In this document: positions 36,342-44,886 of the stretch, in pieces
Layout of the letters: each line of letters begins with the position of its first letter
How positions within the stretch are numbered: the stretch's first letter is position 1
Translations under genes and position numbers: made by a program
The notes under the pieces: generated by a model
Seen by the model: the letters and a program-made list of their open reading frames with translations, nothing else
Told to the model about the DNA's origin: nothing
The model's database searches: none
From: an uncultured Siphonobacter sp.
GTDB lineage: Bacteria > Bacteroidota > Bacteroidia > Cytophagales > Spirosomataceae
Assembly: GCA_913775095.1 (NCBI GenBank)
Contig: CAJYIW010000001.1
Coordinates: 116,900 to 180,899, forward strand
DNA: 64,000 nt
Direction: 5' to 3'

Positions 36342-36376
36342 ATATTAGGACAAATAAATACACTTTGTCTTAATAT
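36342..36376. promoter_or_regulatory. Inverted repeat upstream of parA, probable ParA operator
   Basis: Arms ATATTAGGACAAA (36342-36354) and TTTGTCTTAATAT (36364-36376), 12 of 13 pairs, 9-base spacer, 22 bases before the parA ATG. Binding by the N-terminal domain of ParA is inferred. Confidence 0.6.
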
Positions 36377-36475
36377 ACGGACTTTTTAGGTAAGAAATTT
36401 TGTAAGAATCAGGATAAGCAGCTGATCAACAGTGGGTACTGCTGAAGATAAGTAAAAACAGTATGAACAAATTTC

Positions 36476-36497
36476 ACCGATCAAAACACAACTTATT
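36476..36497 (+). repeat. Iteron upstream of parA
   Basis: Full 22-base copy ending in ATT, same orientation as the oriV iterons but more than 2.1 kb away, beyond parB and parA. Confidence 0.88.
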
Positions 36498-36588
36498 GTA
36501 ATGTCGCCGGGTTATGACAAGTATATAAATTTCTGTAAATGAGTAATTTATGAATGAAAAGAACATTGGAAATGAGTCACTGGCGGAG

Positions 36589-36610
36589 ACCAATCAAAAC
36601 ACAACTTTTA
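36589..36610 (+). repeat. Iteron overlapping the stop codon of the SRAP-like gene
   Basis: Full 22-base copy (ACCAATC variant). Its last three bases (36608-36610) are the stop codon of the minus-strand SRAP-like gene. Confidence 0.88.
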
Positions 36611-37279
36611 ATCAAACAACGATAGTTGCTCGGTATGGGTAAGTCTCAGGGCTTTCATTTGCGTTTCGTCAAAAGGCTGAAGCGAACTTGTTACCGTGGG
36701 ATCATCGAAGGGGCGATCCGAAAGCCAGATATGCTCATGATCGGGATCAATGATCACGGGCATTTGATCCGAAGTATTGTTGATGAACTTCAGTAAGGGA
36801 TTACTTTCCGTAGTCAGGAGCGTGAACGTAGGAATAACCTGATCATCATTCTGCCAGGTTTCATAAATGCCAGCCAGAGCAAAAAGCTGGTTGTACCGAA
36901 GCGAAATCTGATAAAGTACCTGGTGAGCCCCTTCTTTTCGGTGCACAAAAAAGCGATCGGCCAGAATCAGGCAGCGTTGTCCTTTTCGAAAGGGTTCCCG
37001 GGCAAACGCTTTGGCGGTCAGATCCGCCTGGGGAATCAGCAGACGACGCAGCGGCGTGGACTGTAACTGTTCGGTTTTTGTTGAAGCACTCAACAGGCCC
37101 CACCTGAACTGCTGCAACGCATGGGGTACCCCGGCGGTAATGAGGGGCCAGAAGGGAAGCTCATTACCATCAGCCTGAGCCACAGGAGCGTATTTTTTCG
37201 ATTGAGAAGGGGGTTTCTCAAGGTTGAACCGCTGCTGAATGTCCTTTAATTTCTTGCTGATGCCTAAGCCAAGGTACAT
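36608..37279 (-). CDS. SRAP (YedK/HMCES)-fold protein lacking the catalytic residues
   Basis: 223 residues from the ATG at 37279; the frame opens at a TTG (37315) but MYLGLGISKKLKDIQQRFN aligns with the canonical MCGRF start. SRAP proteins form a thiazolidine link to abasic sites through Cys2 with Asn, Glu and His helpers. Here the Cys is Tyr; the I-N-A-R-x-E-T stretch reads IPQADLTA; the F-E-W Glu is Val (DRFFVHRK); and the I-H-D-R-M-P His reads TSDQMPVII. The fold is still clear (RCLILADRFF, FTLLTTESNPLL). It may bind DNA without crosslinking. It lies between the iterons and an unknown small gene. Confidence 0.75.
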   Translation of the reverse strand: MYLGLGISKKLKDIQQRFNLEKPPSQSKKYAPVAQADGNELPFWPLITAGVPHALQQFRWGLLSASTKTEQLQSTPLRRLLIPQADLTAKAFAREPFRKGQRCLILADRFFVHRKEGAHQVLYQISLRYNQLFALAGIYETWQNDDQVIPTFTLLTTESNPLLKFINNTSDQMPVIIDPDHEHIWLSDRPFDDPTVTSSLQPFDETQMKALRLTHTEQLSLFD

Positions 37280-37351
37280 GAAATAGAGAGTATCAGGTAC
37301 TTTAATTAATTGCAAAGGTAAGCCGGGATGGGTGATCCCGGCGAAAATGAC

Positions 37352-37708
37352 TTAGGAAAGACGCTGAAAATAAAGTGAAATAACAGATCGCAGTGCTTCA
37401 GGAAGCAAATCGGGCTTTTTCACCTGAAGCGTTTCTGTATCAAACGAATCCAGATCCGTATAAAGAGCCTGTTCCTGATTAAAATGCAAAAGACCTTCTT
37501 CAAAAACCCGCTCCTCTGAATCGGATGAGACCTGCATGGAGACAAAATGTAATCGCTCCATTGCTCCGCTGGCCTCGTGATACGTTAACCAATAGTAACG
37601 TTGATTTCTGTCCGTTTCCTGCGGCAAATCCAGTCTTTTAATTTCAATGATACTGGTATTTTCATTACTGAAATAAAAAAGTACCTGAAAATCGATAGTT
37701 TTATTCAT
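37352..37708 (-). CDS. Small hypothetical protein
   Basis: 118 residues from the ATG at 37708 (MNKTIDFQVLFYFSNEN); the frame runs back to a TTG at 37735. No signal peptide or membrane segment. It is acidic and looks like a compact beta-rich fold. I do not recognise the family. It lies 72 bases upstream of the SRAP-like gene on the same strand and may be transcribed with it as part of the plasmid backbone. Confidence 0.6.
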   Translation of the reverse strand: MNKTIDFQVLFYFSNENTSIIEIKRLDLPQETDRNQRYYWLTYHEASGAMERLHFVSMQVSSDSEERVFEEGLLHFNQEQALYTDLDSFDTETLQVKKPDLLPEALRSVISLYFQRLS

Positions 37709-38080
37709 TTGAATGATGCGTGAATGTATAAACAAAGTAATCTTGTTTAATAAATATTTTTTAAGTATTAATCATCATAATTGTACTAAATAATCGCTAC
37801 TAATTAATTTTAGTTCAATAAAATTAATTTTATGATCAGCGGGTTATACAAACGCGGTACCGGGTTTCAATGCATTGGTAAATAGGTGATTATAAAACTA
37901 TTTATACTGACTTAAGATAGTAAAGCAGTTAGTAGTTTCTATAATTACTCACCCGTTGATTCAGAAAAAATTAAATAACACCTGAATGCTTCAGTTTAGG
38001 TGTTTGTTCATTTATTAGTAAATTTACACTCTTATTAAAGTAAAAGCACTAATTAATTCCCCCACCTGAATTAGTAGTTT
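37709..38080. other. 372-base AT-rich divergent region
   Basis: No gene. Strongly AT-rich, starting a low-GC stretch that continues through the following lipoprotein gene. It must hold the promoter of the caspase/tubulin operon; a TAAATTTA near 38022 is the closest thing to a -7 box, without a good -33 partner. Confidence 0.45.
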
Positions 38081-39421
38081 ATGAATCTACATTTACCCCT
38101 GATTAAGGGCTCTTTCTGGAGTTTTTCCTTCGTTTTCCTTGCATTCCTTGTCATTTCCAGTTGCCGCCCGGATGATTACCCCAAGCGGCAGTTTGCTACC
38201 TGTGACACTCTTGGAGCCGAATTAACGTACACTTCGGATAAGTTAGCCTGCGTGTTTAAGCTAACTTCAGTTACAGGGACGCTGGAATCCATTGAATGGG
38301 ATTTTGGAGATGGAAGCAAGCAGACGGGATTGGAAACGACTGCAAATCATACGTATCTTCAAAACAATAATTATACTGTCAGGGTAACCCTTACGGATAA
38401 ATGCAAGAAAACTGCATTAAAAACAATAAATATAACCGTCCCCAAGCTAACACCTCCAAGTATTGATGCCTTAGCTGCCACAAACATTACTGATCATCAG
38501 GCAACTTTGGGAATACAGCTTACTAATAGAGGACTGCCTGAAGCCACAAGGTATGGTATATGTTATTCTTATTTAAATTCTGATCCTTTTATTGGGGGAC
38601 TAAATGTTTCAGTTGTATTCTTTGATAGTGAAGCAGGTCTAAAATCCATTGAGGGATTACAGGCTAATTCAACGTATTACTATAGAGCATTTGCTATTAG
38701 CTCTACTGATACAGCTTATTCGGTAATGTTAACGTTTAAAACGCTTCATGAAATATCAGAAGGACTGGTAGCCCATTTAACGTTTGACAATGGAGCTTGG
38801 GATGCAACCAGTAATGTGAATCATGGAAAAATTGAGGGAAATAATATTCCTACTGCAGATCATAGGAACCAACCGAATAAAGCTTTATACTTTGATGGGG
38901 CTACCTTCGTGAAAGTACCAGATCATGTTTCACTAAGACCTTCAAAGTTGTCGATTAGCTTTTGGTTTAAAGCTCAGGAATTGCCTAGTCCGTCAAATTT
39001 ATTCATGCAATTTTATTACAAAGCTAACTATGAGCTGGATAACAGTAAGCAGTATAGTTCATCAATAGATTGGAATAACGGAAGCATCAGGTTCAAGGCG
39101 GATGTAATGCAAAACAGTGGCTGTAATCCAAACATTCAATGGATAACGTCACCTAGCAATATTAATCTGACTACTCAATGGTATCATGCTGTAATTGTAT
39201 ATGCTAACAAAAAAATGCTAGTATATATAAATGGCAATAGTACGCCATTCTCTACTTGGGACTTACCTAATGATTCAATCGATAATTGTAGCGGGGGGAG
39301 TCTGAATATCGGAGCACAATCTAAATCTCTTCCTAACTACTTCAGAGGGGCCATGGATGATTTCCGTGTCTACAATATTGCTCTCACTCCGGATCAGGTA
39401 TCAGCACTATATAAACTATAA
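38081..39421 (+). CDS. Lipoprotein with PKD and LamG-like domains
   Basis: 446 residues. The signal peptide ends in a lipobox (VISSC, Cys at about 28), so it is anchored in a membrane. Residues 40-125 are a PKD-type Ig domain (ESIEWDFGDGSKQTG), 127-225 look like a fibronectin-III-like domain, and 228-446 are a LamG/concanavalin-like domain (GLVAHLTFDNGAWDATSN, KLSISFWFKAQ). Such proteins bind glycans or surfaces. It is the first gene of the 12-gene operon, 4 bases before the next start. It is visibly richer in A+T than the rest of the operon, which hints at a later insertion. Confidence 0.85.
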   Translation: MNLHLPLIKGSFWSFSFVFLAFLVISSCRPDDYPKRQFATCDTLGAELTYTSDKLACVFKLTSVTGTLESIEWDFGDGSKQTGLETTANHTYLQNNNYTVRVTLTDKCKKTALKTINITVPKLTPPSIDALAATNITDHQATLGIQLTNRGLPEATRYGICYSYLNSDPFIGGLNVSVVFFDSEAGLKSIEGLQANSTYYYRAFAISSTDTAYSVMLTFKTLHEISEGLVAHLTFDNGAWDATSNVNHGKIEGNNIPTADHRNQPNKALYFDGATFVKVPDHVSLRPSKLSISFWFKAQELPSPSNLFMQFYYKANYELDNSKQYSSSIDWNNGSIRFKADVMQNSGCNPNIQWITSPSNINLTTQWYHAVIVYANKKMLVYINGNSTPFSTWDLPNDSIDNCSGGSLNIGAQSKSLPNYFRGAMDDFRVYNIALTPDQVSALYKL

Positions 39422-39425
39422 TTTC

Positions 39426-40184
39426 ATGTTACCATTTGTACCCAAGTGCCTGATCACTTTATTATTGTTTGTAACGCTTGCAACGGCAAGTAGGGCTCAG
39501 TCGATTATTACCAATATTCGTACCGATTATACTGCTGATCGGATGAAGATTACCTATGATCTGGAAAAAGTAAATCCGGAAGATTCACTTTTCATCAAAG
39601 TGGAAAGCCGAATGAAGGGTACGCTTCCCGTTAAAACGGTAACCGGAGAGGTAGGTAAAAACATGACCGCAGGAACCAATAAGGTAATTTACTGGGACTA
39701 TAAACTGGACGGCATCAAAATTACGGATCATCAGGTGCGTGTACACATTCTGGCCTTGAATTCTGGGGGAATTGGAGAGCCAGGCAGAGGTCCGGCGAGT
39801 GCACTGGCTTCCCTGGTTTTACCCGGCGTTGGAAATATGCTGGTGAATCGTAAGATTGGTCTTCGTCCATTGATTTCCGTATCATACCTTGGATTAATCG
39901 CCTATGGTCTATCCCAGCGTACGAAGGGCAATGAGCAGTTTGCCCTCTATAATCTTCCGGAATTTCAATACAATCCAGAGGCGGCTGAGACCCACTATCA
40001 ACAGGCTAACCAGCATCGCAGACAGTTTTATTACGCAGCTCAGGGAGCTGTCCTGATCCTGGCAGCGGATGTCATTTACAGTGCCGTTAAAGGAACCCAG
40101 AATGCTCGCAAGCGTTCGCAGTCCCAGATTTCTCTTCATTATATCAGCAATACTCCAGCTTTAGCCTATCAATTAACTTTTTAA
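39426..40184 (+). CDS. Exported protein with C-terminal membrane segments, unknown family
   Basis: 252 residues from the ATG at 39426, which begins a signal peptide (LLLFVTLATASRAQS); earlier in-frame starts overlap the previous gene. Residues 25-115 form a beta-sandwich-like part (MKITYDLEKVNPEDSLFIK). After GEPGRGPASALASLVLPGVG come two or three hydrophobic segments (about 125-160 and 210-230). Function unknown. It lies 4 bases from both neighbours, so it is tightly operonic with the lipoprotein and the first caspase-like gene. Confidence 0.75.
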   Translation: MLPFVPKCLITLLLFVTLATASRAQSIITNIRTDYTADRMKITYDLEKVNPEDSLFIKVESRMKGTLPVKTVTGEVGKNMTAGTNKVIYWDYKLDGIKITDHQVRVHILALNSGGIGEPGRGPASALASLVLPGVGNMLVNRKIGLRPLISVSYLGLIAYGLSQRTKGNEQFALYNLPEFQYNPEAAETHYQQANQHRRQFYYAAQGAVLILAADVIYSAVKGTQNARKRSQSQISLHYISNTPALAYQLTF

Positions 40185-40188
40185 GTGT

Positions 40189-41289
40189 ATGAAGAAAATT
40201 CTATTTTTAGGTGTACTGATGCTGGTTCGGCCCTGGCTGGTATCGGCTCAACCCATTCAGGATTTTAAAACGCCCTGGGAAACGCCCAAGATTCCGGAAA
40301 AAGCCCCTGTAATTACCTGGCAGAGTCCATCCGCCGGGGAACTGACGGTTGACAAACCGATTCTCAAGGCAAGCGTTTGCGTTCAGTCCGCTTTGGAATT
40401 GATTCGATACCATTTCGTGGTCAATGGAAAAAAAGTCGGCGGAATTGAACGCGGGTTCCGTAAGCAGACGACATGTGGTCAGGAAATACTCCATGATCTG
40501 ACGCTGGAGGAAGGGAGTAATGAAATCCGTTTCATTGCTGAAAACAAAGCGGGTTCTACGACAACCGAATCGCATTACATCACTTACAGAGCAGGAGGGA
40601 GCCACATTGCCCGCTCAGCTTTGATCCTCGCTAATAATACATACAGCATTCCACTGAAAAACCCCGTTAATGACGGACGGGCTTTACAGAGTCAGCTTAA
40701 AAAGCTGGGATATGAGGTCACACTGGTTGAAAACCAGAACCTGAAAGACTTAAAAACTGCGATTGATAAATACACGGAAAACCTTTCGGATAAAAGCATC
40801 AGCCTGTTTTTCTACGCTGGCCACGGCCTTATGGTGAAACGTGAGAACTACATTGTTCCCACCACCGCTCACATCAAGAGCGAATCGGACGTCGAATACG
40901 AATGTTTTGCTTTATCCAGGCTCGTTGATCGCATGAAAGAGAAAAACCCCAATGGTTCCAATCTGGTACTTTGGGATGCGTGCCGTAATAATCCCTACCG
41001 TTCCTGGACGCGTGGAGTCGAAGGAGCCGTTCATACCAATATCAATCCGCCCGTAGGTACCATGATCATCTATGCCACGGAGCCGGGTAAAACCGCTATT
41101 GATAATGCAGAAGGATCCAACGGATTGTTTACGGGGGAACTCGTTCGTCACATTGAAACGCCTGATATTGACATTTATGAATTGATGCGTCGGATCGACA
41201 AAGGGCTTTCGGATCGCAATACGCCCCAAACCCCTTATCCGGAAGGTACCTTCCGGACGCAGTTCATGTTTAATCCTACGCTGAAATGA
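40189..41289 (+). CDS. Secreted caspase-like peptidase (C14) 1
   Basis: 366 residues. Signal peptide to about residue 21 (WLVSAQP), an Ig-like domain at 35-135 (PVITWQSPSAGELTVDKP), then a caspase domain at about 140-360. The dyad is complete: His212 in FFYAGHG and Cys265 in LWDACRNNP. The start of the p20-like part, ALILANNTYSIPLKNPVNDG, is characteristic. Bacterial caspase-like enzymes cut after basic or acidic residues; specificity here is unknown. Its stop overlaps the next gene by four bases (ATGA). A signal peptide on a caspase implies action in the periplasm or outside. Confidence 0.92.
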   Translation: MKKILFLGVLMLVRPWLVSAQPIQDFKTPWETPKIPEKAPVITWQSPSAGELTVDKPILKASVCVQSALELIRYHFVVNGKKVGGIERGFRKQTTCGQEILHDLTLEEGSNEIRFIAENKAGSTTTESHYITYRAGGSHIARSALILANNTYSIPLKNPVNDGRALQSQLKKLGYEVTLVENQNLKDLKTAIDKYTENLSDKSISLFFYAGHGLMVKRENYIVPTTAHIKSESDVEYECFALSRLVDRMKEKNPNGSNLVLWDACRNNPYRSWTRGVEGAVHTNINPPVGTMIIYATEPGKTAIDNAEGSNGLFTGELVRHIETPDIDIYELMRRIDKGLSDRNTPQTPYPEGTFRTQFMFNPTLK

Positions 41290-42395
41290 GAGGGTCGGGC
41301 TTTATACTGGCTCTTGGCCTTTGGGTCCTCGTGCTGACTGGACAGGCCCAGAGCCTGCACGCCATTCTGGTAGCGGACACGAAAGATCCAATCCTGGCTA
41401 CGGCCTGTGAGCGTGATCTGGAAGTGGTGCATCACCAACTGTCGCAGGCCGCTGCGGCGATGTCTTACGAGCTGAAAGAACAGACCGTTTCCAGGGACCT
41501 TTTTACTGCTCAGCAACTATCGCTGGTGCTAAACAATCTCCAGGTAAAGCCCGAGGATGTGGTCTTCTTTTATTATACGGGTCACGGATATAATCTTCAG
41601 CACCGGCAGGATCTGTTTCCTCTGCTGCATATTCAAAAGAATGAAGCACTCGTGGCTCAAAATCCGGCCCTGCTGGAGATCCATGAAGTCCTTAAAAAGA
41701 AAAAAGCCCGCCTTTGCATTACCCTGGGCGATTGCTGTAATAATCTGTCGCTTAATACCCGGGGCATGATCAGCCGGAAACCCTACATACGCGGGTTGAT
41801 GCTGAATAACGATTCTCTGAATGCGGCGTATCGTAAATTATTTCTGGAGAGTAGGGGGGATGTCCTCATCACCAGTAGTAAGCCCCCCCAAAGTTCATGT
41901 GCTCATCCTGATTCGGGCAGCTACTACACCCGGGCGTTTAACGAAGCCCTGGAACTCGCCAGTCAGTATAACCGAAGCATTACCTGGGAAACGCTGCTGA
42001 AAGATACCCAGCGACGCATGGAACAGCACTCCGCTACTAAAGAAAAAGAATCGGTGTACCGGATCAATCTTCGCACGGAGGAAACCATTGTCAGACAGAA
42101 TCCTGACTTTGAACGGATTAACCAATATTTGAATGCCTTGTCTGACCAGCATCTGCCAGCGAATGAGCGACAGCAGTTGTTAGGTAATCTGAAGGAATAT
42201 TTTACCCATAAGGCCCGGATTGATATCTATGTGAATTCAACACTCGGCGAAGTACAACCCATTGAACAGGTCGTGAAGCGGCTGTATCTGAACGCTGGTA
42301 AAATTCAGCGGATTAATTTAATTGAGCGACTTTCCACGCTTTCTGCTGATGGAAAATATTACCAGCGGGCGGCCATTCAGGAAATTTGGGAGTGA
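41286..42395 (+). CDS. Secreted caspase-like peptidase 2 with a C-terminal module shared in the operon
   Basis: 369 residues. Signal peptide ending at TGQAQ (about 22). Caspase-like domain 24-260 with His100 in YYTGHGYN and Cys150 in LGDCCNN. The first caspase has WDACRNN at this place, so the active-site loop differs. Residues 275-369 (FERINQYLNALSDQHLP, ARIDIYVNSTLG) form a separate module resembling parts of the secreted proteins that follow. It is translationally coupled to caspase 1. Whether it is active or acts as a partner or regulator of caspase 1 cannot be told. Confidence 0.85.
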   Translation: MRGSGFILALGLWVLVLTGQAQSLHAILVADTKDPILATACERDLEVVHHQLSQAAAAMSYELKEQTVSRDLFTAQQLSLVLNNLQVKPEDVVFFYYTGHGYNLQHRQDLFPLLHIQKNEALVAQNPALLEIHEVLKKKKARLCITLGDCCNNLSLNTRGMISRKPYIRGLMLNNDSLNAAYRKLFLESRGDVLITSSKPPQSSCAHPDSGSYYTRAFNEALELASQYNRSITWETLLKDTQRRMEQHSATKEKESVYRINLRTEETIVRQNPDFERINQYLNALSDQHLPANERQQLLGNLKEYFTHKARIDIYVNSTLGEVQPIEQVVKRLYLNAGKIQRINLIERLSTLSADGKYYQRAAIQEIWE

Positions 42396-42457
42396 GTTGA
42401 TAACCTTTTCACAAACTTGCCTATAAGTCCATTGAGAAATGGCTTTTTCCACACCTT

Positions 42458-43081
42458 ATGAAAACTTACCTAGTGTTCCTTTCCGGCCTTTTATTTCTGG
42501 CCTTATCAGCAAAAGCTCAGCAAAAGCCAGTTTCCAAAAATCTGGTGGTGAAGGATGATACTCTGACGGCAGAAAAACTCAGGGACTTTCAGACGCTTAC
42601 CCAACAGAAAGTAACGGAATTTCAGCGGTATCTATCTATTATTTCGGATCCTACCCAGTCGGACGCCATCAGGGAACTAGCCATTGAAAATGCTCAGATG
42701 CTCTTTTTGCCCGATGCCCGAATGCAGGTTGGGATGGTAAAAAAACAGACGCTGGTGAAAGAGTATCCCCTGGCTATTTACCTGCGTCGGTTGAAAAATC
42801 TGGAGAAAAAATATTTCGATGTCTCCATAACCTTTTACGATCTGGCTTTAGTCGGCGACTGGGAAAAAACGCAGGCCGGATACGTAACTACTGCCACGTA
42901 TTTTCAGCATTTCAAGGGCAAAGGTAAAGATGGACGTCTGGCTTACGAAGACAAAACCATCAAGCAACTAGACGTTGATTTACGCAACCGGAAAGACCCT
43001 TTCTACGAAGAACACCGCTGGACCGTTTTTCTGGGCAACATTCGGGTAACGGAGGTGGAGCCTAAAAAGTCAGCTTTGTAG
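42458..43081 (+). CDS. Secreted protein of unknown family (module-only type)
   Basis: 207 residues with a signal peptide (LLFLALSAKAQQ). Residues 40-120 (FQRYLSIISDPTQSDA, DARMQVGMVKKQ) resemble the C-terminal module of caspase-like protein 2, and the rest is beta-rich (FDVSITFYDLALVGDWE), together suggesting an NTF2-like or similar cone fold. No catalytic motif. A 62-base gap precedes it, the largest in the operon, and the next gene starts directly after its stop. Confidence 0.7.
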   Translation: MKTYLVFLSGLLFLALSAKAQQKPVSKNLVVKDDTLTAEKLRDFQTLTQQKVTEFQRYLSIISDPTQSDAIRELAIENAQMLFLPDARMQVGMVKKQTLVKEYPLAIYLRRLKNLEKKYFDVSITFYDLALVGDWEKTQAGYVTTATYFQHFKGKGKDGRLAYEDKTIKQLDVDLRNRKDPFYEEHRWTVFLGNIRVTEVEPKKSAL

Positions 43082-43921
43082 ATGTGGAAATACCTTTGCC
43101 TTTTTCTGGGGCTGTTTCCCAGCGTGACTCAGGCCCAGGAGACGGATTCCCTTTTTTTTCAGGAAAGTAGTCAGTCGGGTACTTCGCTGATCAAACACTA
43201 CCGAAAACCCGCTGAGCCGTTTATGAAAACGCGGCTTCACCTGGTCAGCGATTTTCTGAAAAAATTCAATGATACTACTCTGACGGAAGAGTATCCAACC
43301 GCCGAAACGGCCCGTGCCATTCGACTGGGGGAGCTGTTCAGTCCCACATCACTATCCATCAGGGCTGACCTAAAGAATTCCTTTATAGAAGCGATGGGAC
43401 TGAAGTTACAGGAACAGCCCCAGGAAAATTTATACGCTGAGGTATTGGTACTAGTGCAGACGAAAGGGCAACAGAGAACGCATAAACTTTACCTGAAAAA
43501 GCAGAAAATGAATACCAACTGGTCCTGGCAACTGGTGGGATCAGGGTCCGTTACGGGGCTGGAAAACCAACCTGGCGGGGTAGTAGATTCGACGCAGTTT
43601 ATTCCCCCCAATGCCCACGAGTTAAATTTCATGAGTTTACCTCAGTTATTGCAGAAAGACCTTCGTCCATTCGTTGCTCAGCAGGCGGCTGGTATTCCTG
43701 AATTACAAAGTCTGGTATCCAGCGTATATATCGGGGAGTTAAAACTACTGCAATCCCTGGCGACGACGCTCTATCTGGATACGCGACTGGGGTGGTATCT
43801 GAAGCTTCGCCAGTTCAGTCAGGAGTCGGAATACTCGGGCTGGCTTATTGAGGATCTGCTGAACCAGCCTGAAGCATTGCCGGAACCTCTTCGGAACGTC
43901 CTTCAACTTGATACGAAATGA
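43082..43921 (+). CDS. Secreted protein of unknown family
   Basis: 279 residues; signal peptide (LCLFLGLFPSVTQAQ). The first part (FLKKFNDTTLTEEYP, GELFSPTSLSIRADL) again has the pattern of a helix followed by strands seen in its neighbours, more weakly. The C-terminal third is helical and Leu-rich. No motif of a known enzyme. The start immediately follows the previous stop, and its own stop overlaps the next gene (ATGA). Confidence 0.65.
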   Translation: MWKYLCLFLGLFPSVTQAQETDSLFFQESSQSGTSLIKHYRKPAEPFMKTRLHLVSDFLKKFNDTTLTEEYPTAETARAIRLGELFSPTSLSIRADLKNSFIEAMGLKLQEQPQENLYAEVLVLVQTKGQQRTHKLYLKKQKMNTNWSWQLVGSGSVTGLENQPGGVVDSTQFIPPNAHELNFMSLPQLLQKDLRPFVAQQAAGIPELQSLVSSVYIGELKLLQSLATTLYLDTRLGWYLKLRQFSQESEYSGWLIEDLLNQPEALPEPLRNVLQLDTK

Positions 43922-44886
43922 AAGCAGTACTTTACTTACTGGGCTTACTTCTGGCCTTAACCTCCGCCACAAAGGCTCAGACGGACGGCTCAAGTCAACA
44001 AGCCAAGCAGTTTCTGGCGGAGTATGGGCAGCGGGTCAATCAGTTGAGTCAGAAACCCCTGCCTGAAGGCGTGGCCAGGATACGGGAATGCTTCAGTCAC
44101 GATACGGTACGCATGCCCTCCATTTTATTACCGTTTCCTTTGTATCAGGCATCCCGGGCTGAAGAAACGGTCCATTCCTGGCTTGGTCAGCTACCGAATT
44201 ACTTCTGGGAAGGGTTTACGTATCGTCTCGATACGAGCCATGTGCAGTGCGAAACCTTACCTCATGATAAAAATCAGATCCGGTTCCGACTGATCCTGCC
44301 CGTAGGATTACACGGGTTGACTCAGCGAACACGGAAGCGTCACAGCTATCAGGAAGATCAGGCCTTTATCGTGTCGGCATCCAAAAATGATACCCGCTCC
44401 TGGAAGATCGAAGAGATAAGAGGAACGGGTGAGGGCATCAGAGAAACTCCCATGAATGCCCGACAATTGCTGGATTACCATGAAGAGTTGCAGTCCTCCT
44501 TAATGCAGCTGGTTTTCGAGAAAACATCCGATGAGCATAAACAGAAGTTACTGAAAAAACTAAAGTCATACGTCCCACTGGATGAACGCATTTTTGAATG
44601 GAAGAAATTTCCGGGTAAAAAAATGACTCTTGCAGAAATTGCTGAACTACGCCTTCCGGCCGAAGAGGCGGCTCGCTATCACCTCGATGCCTTTGATTTA
44701 CATTATCAGGGAAATTTTTATCAGGATCGTGACGGAAGCTGGCAGTCGGACGTGATAACCTTACGGGGCATTTCGGTATGGATAGATGGAAAGCTGAATT
44801 ACCAGAACCGACAAACGGATACGATTCCCGGTGAGCCTCCTTTCCAGGAAAAAATCAGTCTGACGTATTTAGCTTTTACTTTATAA
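43918..44886 (+). CDS. Secreted protein of unknown family, probably two repeated modules
   Basis: 322 residues; signal peptide (LLLALTSATKAQT). Two similar halves can be read: YGQRVNQLSQKPLPEGVARI followed by a beta-rich part, and YHEELQSSLMQLVFEKTSD with LKSYVPLDERIFEWKK followed by strands (HLDAFDLHYQGNFYQ). This is compatible with a duplicated module of the kind seen at the C-terminus of caspase-like protein 2. No enzymatic motif. It overlaps its neighbours by 4 and 1 bases. Confidence 0.65.
   Translation: MKAVLYLLGLLLALTSATKAQTDGSSQQAKQFLAEYGQRVNQLSQKPLPEGVARIRECFSHDTVRMPSILLPFPLYQASRAEETVHSWLGQLPNYFWEGFTYRLDTSHVQCETLPHDKNQIRFRLILPVGLHGLTQRTRKRHSYQEDQAFIVSASKNDTRSWKIEEIRGTGEGIRETPMNARQLLDYHEELQSSLMQLVFEKTSDEHKQKLLKKLKSYVPLDERIFEWKKFPGKKMTLAEIAELRLPAEEAARYHLDAFDLHYQGNFYQDRDGSWQSDVITLRGISVWIDGKLNYQNRQTDTIPGEPPFQEKISLTYLAFTL

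Noticed and set aside
33279..36610. Possible CRISPR array from regularly worded 22-base repeats
   Set aside because: Spacing is irregular (0 to over 2000 bases), there are no cas genes, and a Rep_3 gene lies adjacent; these are iterons.
37280..37315. TTG start of the SRAP-like protein
   Set aside because: The ATG at 37279 matches the conserved family start position; the extra residues have no counterpart.
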